A DNA stretch of 64,000 bases from Silicimonas sp963779765 (GCA_963779765.1 CAVZZP010000001.1:682001-746000), one strand, 5' to 3'. Counted from the stretch's first letter, positions 27,001 through 38,404 are shown. Numbers and translations: made by a program. The notes: generated by a model from the sequence alone, not told the origin.

Positions 27001-30000
27001 CGTCGGTGACCGTGACTGACAGAGGCGCACTGGCCTCGACCGATCCTGCGGTGCCGATGGTGGTGTCATCAACGTCCACGCTCACGTCGAGCGTAGCGTT
27101 CGTCTCGAAGTCCAGCGCAGCGCCCGCTTTGAGGAACAACTCGGAGCCCACGATCTCGAAGAGCGCGGCATCGGCGCCCGACAGCTTCAGCTCGTTGGTC
27201 CCGATGCCGTCGTCGGTGACGACGACGTCGGCCACCTTCGTCCGGGCGGAAACGTTCGCGTTCTCGGCGATCTGGGTCAGGACGGGCGTCAGCGTCACGC
27301 TCGGCGCGATGTTGTCCCCGATGGCGAGCCCAGTGCTGCTGAAGTAGTCCCCGGGAATAAAGACGGTGTCGTTCACGTCGAGGTACAGCTTCGCCGCAGC
27401 CGATCCGCCGACGAGGTCCGACGGCAGTGCGAACTCGAGCACGCTGCGGTCAGCGTTGAAGCTGAAGATCAGCGGCGACACCAGCGTCTCTCCGGCCGCA
27501 CCGCTATAGAGCGCGGGCCGTCCGTCAAGGCCGATGTTGATGTTGTATTCGGCACCGACGGCCGAGCCGAAGACCTGATAGCCCGTCGCCGCGTCGAGGT
27601 CGGTGTTCAGCCAGAACGTCGTGTTCGGACCGATGGCCGCCCCACCCGTCGACAAGGCGATGACGAAGGCGCCATCCTGATAGGTGCCACGCACCTCGTA
27701 AGTGTTGTCGGACGCTAGCAGCGTGTAGCCCGGCCACTCCCCGACCGCGCCGTCCAGCTCGATGATGCCCCAGGTCTCCTTGACGTCGGTGACCGCAAGC
27801 GACAGCCCCGCCGAGCTTTCGATGGATCCCGGCGCGCCGATGGTCGTGTCGTCGAGGTCGACGGAGACCGACAGCGAGGCCAGCGTCTCGAAGTCGAGCG
27901 CCGTGCCCGCCCGCAGGAACAACTCCGTCCCCACGATCTCGAACAGCGCGGCATTCGCACCCGACAGCGTCAGCGTGTTGGTCCCGATGGTGTCGTCGCT
28001 CACGACGATGTCGGCGACCTTGAGCGCCGCCGTCAGGTTCTGGTCCTCGGGGATCGAGGTGATCTGGTTCGCAAGCGTCACAGTCGCCGAAAGGTTGTCG
28101 CCGATCGGAAGACCGCCGTCTGCGTAGTTGCCCGGGATGAAGAGGCTGTTGTTGAGATCGACGAACAGGTTCGCCGACGTCGCGCCTCCGACGAGGCTCG
28201 ACGGCAGCGCGAACTCCAGCACCGTGCCGTCCGCGCTGAACTTGTGGATCAGCGGCGTCACTTCCGTCTCGCCGTCTGCGCCCGTGTAGAGCACAGGCCG
28301 ACCGTCCGCGCCGATGTTCACGTTGAACTCGGCACCCGCGGTGTTGCCGAAGACCTGATAGCCCGTCGCCGAGTTGAGGTCGGTATCGAACCAGAACGTC
28401 GTGTTGGGCCCGATCGGCACGCCATTCGTCGACAGCGCGACGATGAACGCGCCATCCTGATAAGTGCCGCGCACCTCCGCCCCCGACGGGTCGGACGCCA
28501 GAAGCGAGAAGGCAGGCCATTCGCCGACCGCGCCGTCCAGCTCGATGATGCCCCAGGTCTCCTTGACGTCGGTGACCGCAAGCGACAGCCCAGCCGAGCT
28601 TTCGATGGATCCCGGCGCGCCGATGGTCGTGTCGTCGAGGTCGACGGAGACCGACAGCGAGGCCAGCGTCTCGAAGTCGAGCGCCGTGCCCGCCCGCAGG
28701 AACAACTCCGTCCCCACGATCTCGAACAGCGCGGCATTCGCACCCGACAGCGTCAGCGTGTTGGTCCCGATGGTGTCGTCGCTCACGACGATGTCGGCGA
28801 CCTTGAGCGCCGCCGTCAGGTTCTGGTCCTCGGGGATCGAGGTGATCTGGTTCGCAAGCGTAACCGTCGCCGAAAGGTTGTCGCCGATAGGAAGACCGCC
28901 GTCTGCGTAGTTGCCCGGGATGAAGAGGCTGTTGTTGAGATCGACGAACAGGTTCGCCGACGTCGCGCCTCCGACGAGGCTCGACGGCAGCGCGAACTCC
29001 AGCACCGTGCCGTCCGCGCTGAACTTGTGGATCAGCGGCGTCACTTCCGTCTCGCCGTCTGCGCCCGTGTAGAGCACAGGCCGACCGTCCGCGCCGATGT
29101 TCACGTTGAACTCGGCACCCGCGGTGTTGCCGAAGACCTGATAGCCCGTCGCCGAGTTGAGGTCGGTATCGAACCAGAACGTCGTGTTGGGCCCGATCGG
29201 CACGCCATTCGTCGACAGCGCGACGATGAACGCGCCATCCTGATAAGTGCCGCGCACCTCCGCCCCCGACGGGTCGGACGCCAGAAGCGAGAAGGCAGGC
29301 CATTCGCCGACCGCGCCGTCCAGCTCGATGATGCCCCAGGTCTCCTTGACGTCGGTGACCGCAAGCGACAGCCCAGCCGAGCTTTCGATGGATCCCGGCG
29401 CGCCGATGGTCGTGTCGTCGAGGTCGACGGAGACCGACAGCGAGGCCAGCGTCTCGAAGTCGAGCGCCGTGCCCGCCCGCAGGAACAACTCCGTCCCCAC
29501 GATCTCGAACAGCGCGGCATTCGCACCCGACAGCGTCAAAGCGTTCGTGCCAAGCGCATCGTCCGTCACCACGATGTCCGCCACCTTCAGGGCAGAGGTC
29601 AGGTTCTGGTCCTCGGGGATCGACGCCACCACGTTCGTCAGCGTCACCACCGGCGCTTCGTTGGCATCCGTAACCGGAAGCGTCAGCGGCGCGCTGCCTT
29701 CAATCGAACCGGACGCGCCGATGGTCGTGTCGTCCACGTCGACGCTGATCGACAGGCTCGGCAGGGTCTCGAAGTCCAGGACGGCGCCGGCCTTCAGGAA
29801 CAACTCGGTCCCCACGATCTCGAACAGCGCGGCATCGGCGCCCGAGAGAACCAGAGTGTTCGTGCCGATGCCGTCGTCCGTCACAACGATGTCCGCCACC
29901 TTGAATGGCGCTGCCAGATCCTGGCCTTCCGACACCGAGGCGACGACATTCGCCAGTGTGACGACCGGCAGCTCGTTGGCATCCGTCACCGCCAGCGTCA

Positions 30001-32758
30001 GCCCGACGGTGCTCTCGACCGACCCCGCAAGTCCCAAGGTCGTGTCGTCGAGGTCCACGCTGACCGACAGGCTCGGCACCGTCTCGAAGTCGAGCACCGT
30101 GCCCGCCCGCAGGAACAACTCGGTGCCCACGATCTCGAAGAGGGCCGCATCCGCACCCGACAGCGTCAGGGCGTTCGTGCCCAGCGCATCGTCAGTGACG
30201 ACGATATCCGCCACCTTCAGGCGCACCGACAGATCCTGCGTTTCCGCCACGCCCGTCACGACGTTCGCCAGCGTGACCACGGGTGGTTCGTTCGCGTCCC
30301 CGACGGGCAGCGTCAGCACGATGCTGCTCTCGACCGACCCGGCGGTGCCGATGGTCGTGTCGTCCACGTCGACGCTTACCGACAGGCTCTGAAGCGTCTC
30401 GAAATCGAGCGCCACGCCGGCCTTCAGGAACAGTTCGGTTCCCACGATCTCGAAGAGGCCCGCATCCGTGCCAGACAGCGCCAGGATATTCGATCCGATG
30501 CCGTCATCGGTGACCACGATATCCGCGACCTTGAGCGGAACGCTTGTGTCCTGCGCTTCCGACACCGAGGCGACGACGTTCGCAAGGGATACGACCGGTC
30601 CCTCGTTCGCATCCGTCACGCTCAGGACGAACGGCACGGTCGCCTCGACGGACCCAGCCGCGCCAAGCGTCGTGTCGTCGACCGTGACCGTCACCTGGAG
30701 GCTTTGCGCGGTCTCGAAGTCGAGCACCGTTCCGGCCTTGAGGAAAAGCTCGGTTCCCACGATCTCGAACAGCGCAGCGTTCGCGCCCGTCAGACCAAGA
30801 ACGTTCGTTCCCATGCCGTCGTCGGTCACCACGATGTCAGCGACCTTCAGCGCCACGCTCATGTCGCGCGTTTCGGCCACCGAGGCGACGATATTCGCCA
30901 GCGACACCGACGGAGGCAGGTTCGTCGGCGGCGGCGTGCCACCTCCACCCCGATGAAGCGTCAGGTCGCCGACCGAGAAGCCGCCGACGCCAATGCCACC
31001 GATGGTGATCGTCGACTGGTCGCTTGCCGCAAACCCGCTGAAGAACTGCGACGCCGTGCCCGCAGGCAAGGCCTGGCCGTTTACGGTGAAGCTGCTGGTG
31101 GCGAAGTCGATGCGGACGATGTCGCCATCGTTCAGGTTGATCGTCAGAAGAGCGTCAGGCGTCGCCAGTCGGCCGTTGCCGTAGCTGCCGCTCTGGATGA
31201 CGTCGCCGTCGACATCGAACGAGGCCGAAACGGTGCCCGCCGAATGAACGACGAAGCTCACCAACGCCAGCTTCTGCGCCACGCCGTCCTTCTCGTTCAG
31301 ATGCCAGGTCAGACTGTCACCCGGCCGGCTGCTCGACAACTCGATGCGGAATCCCGTGACGGGATCGTACACCATGGCGGCATTGAGGTTCAGTTGGGAA
31401 ACGGCGCTGGACCGATACCAGCCATGGCCGGTGATGCTGACGGGGTCCGTCGCGGTGTTCAGCGTCGTCAGCCGCGTGTGAACGAGGTCGTCCTTGAGGG
31501 CGGCGAGGACATAGCCCGTCTCGCCCGCCTCGAAGGCGCGGTCGCCGTCACCCTCGATGGCGATGAGGGCCTGCTTGCGATAGTCCGTTCCCGTCCCCAG
31601 GTTGTCGGTCGAAATCGGATCGACGACGTTCCCCGGCTGGGCCGTCAGCTGCACCGAGCCGAAGCTGATGATGCTCTCGACCGTGACGGCGTCGCGGACC
31701 TGCACTACGACTTCGGCGCTGACCGGAGCGTCCGGCAGGCTCTGATCCTCGACCGTCACGAAGACGCGCAGCGTCGGGTTCGTGGCCAGGTCGATGTCGG
31801 TGCCGGCCTTGAGGTAAAGACCCGTCCCGATGATCTCGAACAACGAAGCGTCCTCGCCCGAAAGCGACAGGATGTTGGTCCCGATGCCGTCGTCCAGGAT
31901 CTGGATGTCCGCGACCTTGACGCGGTCTGCCAGGTCCGAGCCATCCAGGATGTCGCTGACCACCTGCGAGACCGCGATGAAGGGCGCGGTGTTCGGGGCG
32001 GCCGTCTTGTCCGACCGTTCCAGCGTCAGGTCCTTGACGGCGAAGGTGGCCGTGTCGGCGCTGCCGATGGTCAAGGTATTGCCCGCGCTGGCCGTATAGG
32101 CCGCGAAGAACTGGTCGATCTCGGTGCCGGTGACGAGGACGCCGTTCAGCGTCAGGGAGTTGGTCAGGAAGTCGATGGCGATGACGTCGCCGTCCTGGGC
32201 CTGAAGGGTCAGCGCCGCTTCGGCAGGCGCATTCGTCTCGGAATAGATGCCCGACGCGATGATGTCGCCGTCGAAGTCCATGGCCACGCTGACAGGACCG
32301 GTGACGCCGCCCGTGTTCACGACGAACTGTGCGGCGTCCAGCTTCTGCGCCGCCCCGTCCTTGTCGTTCAGTGTCCAGGTGATGCTGTTCCCCGGACGAG
32401 CGTTCGCGCCGCTGACCTTGAAGCCCTCATCCGTCGTGAAGGTCAGGTAGTCGTTGAGATAAAGCGGCTCGACCGCGCGAATCCGCGCCCAGCCATGCGC
32501 CGTCACCGTTACCGGGTCGTTGGCACCGTTCAGCGTCGTCCGCGTGATGCCGCCCTCGAGGTTCGACCCGTTGGCGAGGATGAAGCCCGTCTCGCCGCTT
32601 TCAAGAAGGCTGTCCCCGTCGCCCACGATCGCCGCGACGACACGCTGCGTCACGGTGTTCGGGCCGCCGACCTGTGCCGTGGTTATCGGCTCGGCAAGGG
32701 TGCCGGAGCGAAGGCCGGAGGCAAGCTGTTGGGTCGAGAAGGAAATTGTTTCGGACAT
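24016..32758 (-). CDS. Giant secreted cadherin-repeat protein with NodB-type polysaccharide deacetylase and RTX-like C-terminus (frameshift near 24570)
   Basis: About 2,913 residues once one extra base near 24570 is ignored (span 3n+1). No Sec signal is seen. Order: unknown domain A (1-258); a divergent cadherin-like repeat; a second copy of A (360-610); a Gly/Pro linker (GGGGTPPPTNLPP); repeats with VADIVVTDDGIGTN and SGADAALFEIVGTELFLKAG, giving nine in all, interleaved with four CBM9/DOMON-like modules (ELDGAVGEWP, TFWFDTDLNSATGYQVFGN) to about 2085. Next an amidotransferase-like fold (RIAIVYSESSANAYFDK) and a NodB/CE-type deacetylase (FFSRNDMD, EIGTHSYTHP, HFPWHDYG) at about 2320-2640. 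The tail has DQGRTVNAGLGNDVMTAG and GADVFVFG, typical of RTX/serralysin type I secretion ends. Probably an extracellular protein that binds and deacetylates polysaccharide; function inferred from domains. Confidence 0.85.
27745..29597 (-). repeat. 783-bp tandem repeat units inside the giant gene
   Basis: Units 28032-28814 and 28815-29597 are the same 783-bp block (261 residues: one cadherin-like repeat plus one CBM9/DOMON-like module). By eye only about three differences occur in the first 700 bp, before the last 60-75 bp diverge. A third partial copy of the cadherin part (about 27745-28031) matches 28528-28814 with a single difference seen. Such identity means recent duplication or gene conversion, and is a place where short reads would mis-assemble. 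Confidence 0.9.
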
Positions 32759-33360
32759 AACGGACTCGCTGCTACAGGGCGGACGGGATCAGGGCGAAGA
32801 CGGGATCGTGACGGTGGGACGCGAAAAAGGCCGGGCGCAGGAGAAGGCGCACGACGGGAGAGATTGCAAAAAGACCCGCGACGCCGTCGCGGCAAATTGG
32901 TGAAACGAAGTCATCCAGCTTCCCCCCCGGACGCTCTAGAGGCCGATTGCCGGATTCTGCCCACACTGCCCCGTGAGGGATTTCTCATGCCGGGTAAGGA
33001 ACGGTCAAGAATTCATAGGACGTAGGGAAAGCCGCGAGGCCAAACCTCCCATCCGATTTAAATTAACGATATCAGAGTGTTGAAAAGTTGATACCCCGAG
33101 ATGCGGGGGCAGGGATTAACCCTTTTTGCGTATGCCTGCGTTAGGCCAGTCCAACTAGGAGAAAGGGCTCTTTTGTTTCCGGAATAGGACTGAATTCCAA
33201 TTCGTTCGCGTGACTGTGGACGGATTGAATATAAGTTGCCTTATCCCGCTGCCACATCCGCCTGAGATCCGCGCGGCCCCGTATCAGCATGTCTTGGGGC
33301 CTGCGACGCCCATCACGTCGCATCGGACGCGCGAGGCGGAATACCGGAAAAATGAGGATT
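32759..33360. other. Gene-free upstream region of the giant gene
   Basis: About 600 bp with no convincing gene on either strand. It is visibly more AT-rich than the flanks around 33050-33240 and contains a small hairpin, CCCCG-AGATG-CGGGG at 33094-33108. It should hold the promoter and leader of the giant minus-strand gene. No sigma-factor consensus stands out enough to call. Confidence 0.5.
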
Positions 33361-33436
<76 letters not shown>

Positions 33437-33479
33437 ACTGGATCGGGTGTTTGGGCGTAATTCAACGCCAAGTCAAGAC

Positions 33480-33504
33480 GGGAGGGCCGGCGTCTGGCCC
33501 TCCC
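33480..33504 (-). terminator. Hairpin after gcvP
   Basis: GGGAGGGCC and GGCCCTCCC form a perfect 9-bp stem with a 7-nt loop, 20 bp beyond the gcvP stop and before the tRNA. The minus-strand continuation GTCTTGACTTGG is only weakly U-rich. It probably ends the gcv operon or protects its 3' end. Confidence 0.6.
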
Positions 33505-33523
33505 CCGACACACTTCTACAGCC

Positions 33524-36377
33524 CTATTCCGCCGCCTGCGCATAGTCCTCGAGCGGCGGGCAGGTGCAGACCAGATGACGGTCGCCCCAGGCGTTGTCGA
33601 CGCGGTTGACGGGCGGCCAGTACTTGTCGACGCGGAACGCTCCCTTGGGATAGCACCCTGCCTCGCGGCTATAGGGCCGGTCCCAGTCGCCGACCAGATC
33701 CTCGACCGTGTGAGGCGCGTTCTTGAGCGGGTTGTTGTCGCGATCCATCTCACCCGCCTCGACGGAGCGGATTTCTTCGCGGATATGCAGCATCGCGTCG
33801 CAGAACCTGTCCAATTCCGCCTTCGTCTCCGATTCCGTCGGCTCGACCATCAGCGTCCCAGGGCACCGGCCAACTCATCGTCGGCGCATGAAAGCCGTTG
33901 TCGATCAGCCGCTTGGCGATGTCGTCGACCGTCACACCGGCGCTGTCGGCGAATGGCCGCGTGTCGAGGATGCACTCATGCGCCACCCTGCCCTTCCGCC
34001 CCTTGAACAGAACGTCGAACGCCCCCTCCAGCCGCTTCGCGATATAGTTCGCGTTCAGGATCGCCACCCGCGTCGCCTGCGTCAGCCCCGCTCCGCCCAT
34101 CAGCAGCAGGTAGGCATAGGGAATGACGAGGATCCCGGGCGAGCCATAGGGCGCCGCCGACACCGGGCCCTCACGCCCGCCGGTGTGAGGATGGCCCGGC
34201 AGGAAGGGCGCCAGGTGCGCCTTGACCCCGATCGGCCCCATGCCGGGACCGCCGCCGCCATGCGGGATGCAGAAGGTCTTGTGCAGGTTCAGGTGGCTGA
34301 CGTCCCCGCCCACGTCGCCGGGCTTTGCCAGCCCCACCATGGCGTTCAGGTTCGCGCCGTCGATATAGACCTGCCCGCCGTGCTTGTGGGTGATCTCGCA
34401 AACCTCGCTCACCGTCTCCTCGAAGACGCCATGTGTCGAGGGATAGGTGATCATGCAGGCCGCCAGCCGGTCGCCCGCCGCCTCGGCCTTCGCGCGGAAG
34501 TCGTCGACGTCCACATCGCCGTTCGGCGCGGACTTCACGACCACGACCTCCATCCCGCACATCTGCGCGCTGGCCGGGTTCGTGCCGTGCGCCGACACAG
34601 GGATCAGGCAGACCTTCCGCGCCCCGTCGCCGCGTGCGCGGTGATAGGCCATGATCGTCAGAAGTCCGGCATACTCGCCCTGAGCGCCCGAGTTCGGCTG
34701 CATCGACATCGCGTCATAGCCCGTGATCGTGCAAAGTCGCGCGCACAGATCCTCGATCATCGCGGTATAGCCCTTCACCTGCTCCGCCGGCGCGAAGGGG
34801 TGGATGTTCGAGAACTGCGGCCATGTGACCGGCATCATCTCGACCGCCGCGTTCAACTTCATCGTGCAGGACCCCAGAGGGATCATCGCCCGGTCCAGCG
34901 CCAGATCCCGGTCGGCGAGACGGCGCATGTAGCGCATCATCTCGGTCTCGGCCCGGTTCATGTGGAACACCGGATGGGTCAGGAAATCGCTCGTCCGGTG
35001 AAACTCCTGCGGCAGGCGCGTATAGCCCGCCTCGAAATCGTCCCGCCCATAGGACAGCCCGAAGGACCGCCACACCGCCTCGATGGTCGCGGGCCGCAGC
35101 GACTCGTCGACCGACAGACCGATCTTCGTCGTTCCCACCCGGCGGAAGTTGATCCGCTCGCGCTTGCCCGCCTCCATGATGGCGCCTTGCATCGGGCCGA
35201 CCTCCACGGTGATCGTGTCGAAGAACAGCTTCGGCTCGACGGCATAGCCGCCCGCCTCCAGCCCCATCACCAGCCGCTCGGTCTTGCGGTGGACGCGCTG
35301 CGCGATGGCCTTCAGGCCCTCTGGTCCGTGGAACACCGCATAGAACGACGCCATGACCGCCAGAAGCGCCTGCGCGGTGCAGACGTTCGACGTCGCCTTC
35401 TCGCGCCGGATGTGCTGCTCGCGGGTCTGAAGGCTCAGGCGGTACGCCTTGTTCCCCCGCGCGTCGATCGACACGCCGACCAGCCGCCCCGGCATCGCCC
35501 GCTTCAGCGCATCCTTGCACGCCATGTAGGCCGCGTGCGGACCGCCGAACCCCAAAGGCACCCCGAAGCGCTGCGTCGAGCCAACCGCGATGTCCGCGCC
35601 CATCGCGCCCGGCTCCTTGAGAAGCGTCAGCGCCAGAGGGTCCGCGATCACGATGCCAAGGGCACCTGCCGCGTGCAGCGCCTCGATCTGCGGCGTGAAG
35701 TCCCGGACATGCCCATAGGTGCCCGGATACTGGAAGATCGCGCCGAAGACCTTCGCCGCGTCCAGGTCGTCCGGCGACCCCACGATCACCTCGATGTCCA
35801 GCGGCTCGGCCCGCGTCCGCATGACGGCGATGTTCTGCGGGTGGCAGTTCTCGTCGATGAAGAACGCCTTCGCCTTCGACTTCGCCGTCCTTTCGGCCAT
35901 CGTCATCGCTTCCGCCGCCGCCGTCGCCTCGTCCAGAAGCGACGCGTTCGCGATCTCGAGTCCCGTCAGGTCCGAGATCATCGTCTGGTAGTTCAGCAGC
36001 GCCTCCAGCCGTCCCTGCGAAATCTCCGGCTGATAGGGGGTGTAGGCCGTGTACCAGGCCGGGTTCTCCAGGATGTTGCGCTGGATCGCGGGCGGCGTGA
36101 CGGTGCCGTGATACCCCTGCCCGATCATCGTCGTGAAGACCTCGTTCCGGTCCGCGATCTGCCGCATCTCCCACAGCATCTCGCGCTCGGACCGGGGCTT
36201 GCCGAAGTCCAGCGCTTCGGCCTGCCGGATCGACGACGGGATGGTCTGGTCGATCAACTCGTCCAGAGACGCCACTCCAAGCGTCTTCAGCATCGCCTCC
36301 ATCTCGGCCGGCGACGGCCCGATGTGGCGGCGATTGGCGAAGTCGTAGGGCAGATAGTCGGTCGGCGTGAAGGTCAT
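33524..36377 (-). CDS. gcvP: Glycine dehydrogenase (decarboxylating) GcvP, frameshifted near 33859
   Basis: Begins MTFTPTDYLPYDFANRRHIG (RHIGPSPAEM is the usual GcvP start) and carries the PLP site LNLHKTFCIPHGGGGPG. After SWPVP the main frame is lost; the next frame continues GTLMVEPTESETKAELDRFC to the stop at 33524. The span is 3n+1, so one T is extra in CCCTGGG near 33859; corrected length is about 950, normal for the fused P-protein. It decarboxylates glycine and transfers the methylamine to GcvH. Last gene of gcvT-gcvH-SRPBCC-gcvP under the glycine riboswitch. Confidence 0.94.
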
Positions 36378-36394
36378 GGGTCCACCGTCAAGGG

Positions 36395-36853
36395 TCAGCT
36401 ATGTTCGATAAAGCGGGCAAGGTTCGCCAGCGACGACTGCAAGCCCAGTTGATGCGCCTCGGGTGAGATGCCGGCCGGCACGTCGCGTGCGTCGACCGAC
36501 ACCTCGGTTCCCGCGCCGTCGGCGCGAAACGTCCAGTCCATCCGCATGGTCCCGGCGAAGCGCGGATCGTCGCTGTCGAAGTCGACCGAGATCGTAAGGT
36601 GCGACGGCGGATCAAGCTCCAGGAACCGCCCCTGCACCCGATCCGTGCGCGCGCTTGTCTTGCCGGTCGCCTCGTCGAAGTGCAGGACGAAGACCAGGGC
36701 GCCACCCGGCTCGGGCGCGAAGTCCTCGACCGTCATGCGTGCTCCTTCGGGCGGCAGCCATTGCGCCAGCGCCTCCGCGTCGACCCAGGCCGCATAGGCG
36801 ATCGCAGGCTCCGCCGCGACGTGCCGCGCGGCCCGGTCGACGCGAGGGGTCAA
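36395..36853 (-). CDS. SRPBCC/AHSA1-domain protein in the gcv operon
   Basis: A 152-residue START/Bet v1-like protein: RAARHVAAEPAIAYAAWVDA, then LAQWLPPEGARMTVEDF, RFLELDPPSHLTISVDFDSD, and the closing helix ISPEAHQLGLQSSLANLARF. This is the AHSA1 (activator of Hsp90 ATPase-like) pattern, a hydrophobic-ligand pocket fold. It sits between gcvH (4 bp away) and gcvP (17 bp away), so it is cotranscribed with glycine cleavage, although no role there is established. Ligand unknown. Confidence 0.85.
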   Translation of the reverse strand: MTPRVDRAARHVAAEPAIAYAAWVDAEALAQWLPPEGARMTVEDFAPEPGGALVFVLHFDEATGKTSARTDRVQGRFLELDPPSHLTISVDFDSDDPRFAGTMRMDWTFRADGAGTEVSVDARDVPAGISPEAHQLGLQSSLANLARFIEHS

Positions 36854-36857
36854 GCGA

Positions 36858-37217
36858 TCACCCGATCATGTCCTTGTACTCGTCCTCGGACATGAAGGCG
36901 TCGAGTTGCTCCATGTCCGTGACCTTCATCTTGAAGAACCACGCGGCCCCAAGGGGATCCTCGTTCACGAGGCCCGGATTGTCGGCGAGATCCACGTTCA
37001 CCTCGACGATCTCGCCGTCGACGGGAGCCGCGATGTCGGACGCCGCCTTGACGCTCTCGATCACCACGATGTCGTCGCCCTTGGCGACCTGCGTCTCGGT
37101 CTCGGGCAGTTCGATGAAGACGACGTCGCCCAGTTGCTCGGCCGCATGTTCGGTGATGCCCACGACGACGACATCGCCGTCCACCCGCAGCCACTCGTGA
37201 TCTTCGGTGTATTTCAT
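36858..37217 (-). CDS. gcvH: Glycine cleavage system H protein GcvH
   Basis: The 119-residue lipoyl carrier begins MKYTEDHEWLRVDGDVVVVG. The lipoylated Lys lies in VVIESVKAASDIAAPVDGE, with LVNEDPLGAAWFFKMKV downstream. GcvH shuttles the aminomethyl group from GcvP to GcvT. Position between gcvT and the SRPBCC gene confirms the assignment. Confidence 0.97.
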   Translation of the reverse strand: MKYTEDHEWLRVDGDVVVVGITEHAAEQLGDVVFIELPETETQVAKGDDIVVIESVKAASDIAAPVDGEIVEVNVDLADNPGLVNEDPLGAAWFFKMKVTDMEQLDAFMSEDEYKDMIG

Positions 37218-37232
37218 CGCGTCAGGTCCTTC

Positions 37233-38351
37233 TCAGCGTTTGTAGGTCGATGGCCGGAACGGCAGGTCGGCGACCGTTGCAGGAAGGCGCTTGCCGCGCA
37301 CCTCCGCCTCGACGCCTGTGCCGGTCGCGGCATGTTCGGTGGAAACATAGCCCATCGAGATGGGCCGTTCGAGCGACGGCGCGAAGCCGCCCGAGGTGAC
37401 GGACCCGATCCGCGCATCCCCCGCGAAAAGCTCGGTCCCCTCGCGCATCGGCGCGCGTCCATCGGGCAGAAGCCCGACCCGACGCCGCGCCGCGCCCTTC
37501 TCCAGTTCGTCCAGGATGCGGTCCGCACCGGGAAAGCCGCCCGCACGGTCTCCGCCCCGGCGGCGTACCTTCTGGATGGCCCATTCCAAGGCCGCCTCGA
37601 CCGGAGAGGTGGTGCGGTCGATGTCGTGCCCATAGAGGCACATCCCCGCTTCCAGCCGCAGGGAATCCCGCGCGCCGAGACCGATCGCCTCGACCTCCTC
37701 CATCGCCAGCAAGGCCTCGGCCAGGGCTGCGGTCCGGCCATCCGGCACCGAGATCTCGAACCCGTCCTCGCCGGTATAGCCCGACCGCGACACCCAAAGC
37801 TCGGCGCCGTCCCAGTCGAAACTCGCCACGTCCATGAACCGCATGTCCGCCACGCCCGGCACCAGACGCGCAAAGGCCGCCTCGGCCTCCGGTCCCTGAA
37901 GCGCCAGAAGTCCGCGATCCGTCACAGGCTCGACCCGGACGCTATCCGAAAGACCCGCCTGCATGTGCGCAATGTCGTCGTCCTTGCAGGCCGCGTTGAC
38001 CACGACGAACAGGTGATCGCCCCGGTTCGCCACCATCAGGTCGTCGAGGATCCCGCCGGCGTCATCGGTGAAAAGCGCATAGCGCTGCCGTCCTTCCTTC
38101 AGCCCCAGCACGTCGACCGGCACCAGCGCCTCCAGCGCCAGCGCGGCATCCGACACCGGCCCCTCCGGCACCAGCCGCACCTGCCCCATATGGCTGACGT
38201 CGAACAGCCCCGCATGAGCCCGGGTCCACAGATGCTCCTTCAGCACGCCAAGACCGTACTGGACGGGCATCTCATAGCCCGCGAACGGCACCATCTTCGC
38301 GCCAAGCGATGTGTGTAGATCGTAGAGCGGTGTCCGCTTCAGCTCCGGCAT
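37233..38351 (-). CDS. gcvT: Glycine cleavage system aminomethyltransferase GcvT
   Basis: I start it at the ATG at 38351 (MPELKRTPLYDLHTSLGAKM), giving 372 residues. The open frame continues 48 codons upstream, but that stretch is the glycine riboswitch and not coding. FAGYEMPVQYGLGVLKEH, FDVSHMGQV, YTGEDGFEISVPDG and CLYGHDIDRTTSPVEAALEW are folate- and aminomethyl-binding segments. It releases ammonia and passes the methylene group to tetrahydrofolate. First gene of the gcv operon. Confidence 0.96.
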   Translation of the reverse strand: MPELKRTPLYDLHTSLGAKMVPFAGYEMPVQYGLGVLKEHLWTRAHAGLFDVSHMGQVRLVPEGPVSDAALALEALVPVDVLGLKEGRQRYALFTDDAGGILDDLMVANRGDHLFVVVNAACKDDDIAHMQAGLSDSVRVEPVTDRGLLALQGPEAEAAFARLVPGVADMRFMDVASFDWDGAELWVSRSGYTGEDGFEISVPDGRTAALAEALLAMEEVEAIGLGARDSLRLEAGMCLYGHDIDRTTSPVEAALEWAIQKVRRRGGDRAGGFPGADRILDELEKGAARRRVGLLPDGRAPMREGTELFAGDARIGSVTSGGFAPSLERPISMGYVSTEHAATGTGVEAEVRGKRLPATVADLPFRPSTYKR

Positions 38352-38404
38352 CGCAACCCTCTTCCCGCCGACGGCCGATGCGTCGGGCACCTCTCGGGCA
38401 ATGG

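Noticed and set aside
28244..33025. A 1,593-residue plus-strand ORF opposite the giant gene
   Set aside because: Its sequence is the antisense of the cadherin repeats (Arg/His/Asp-rich repeats), a common shadow in GC-rich repeat genes.
33723..36452. A 909-residue plus-strand ORF opposite gcvP
   Set aside because: Antisense shadow; Arg/His/Asp-rich and without any recognisable domain.
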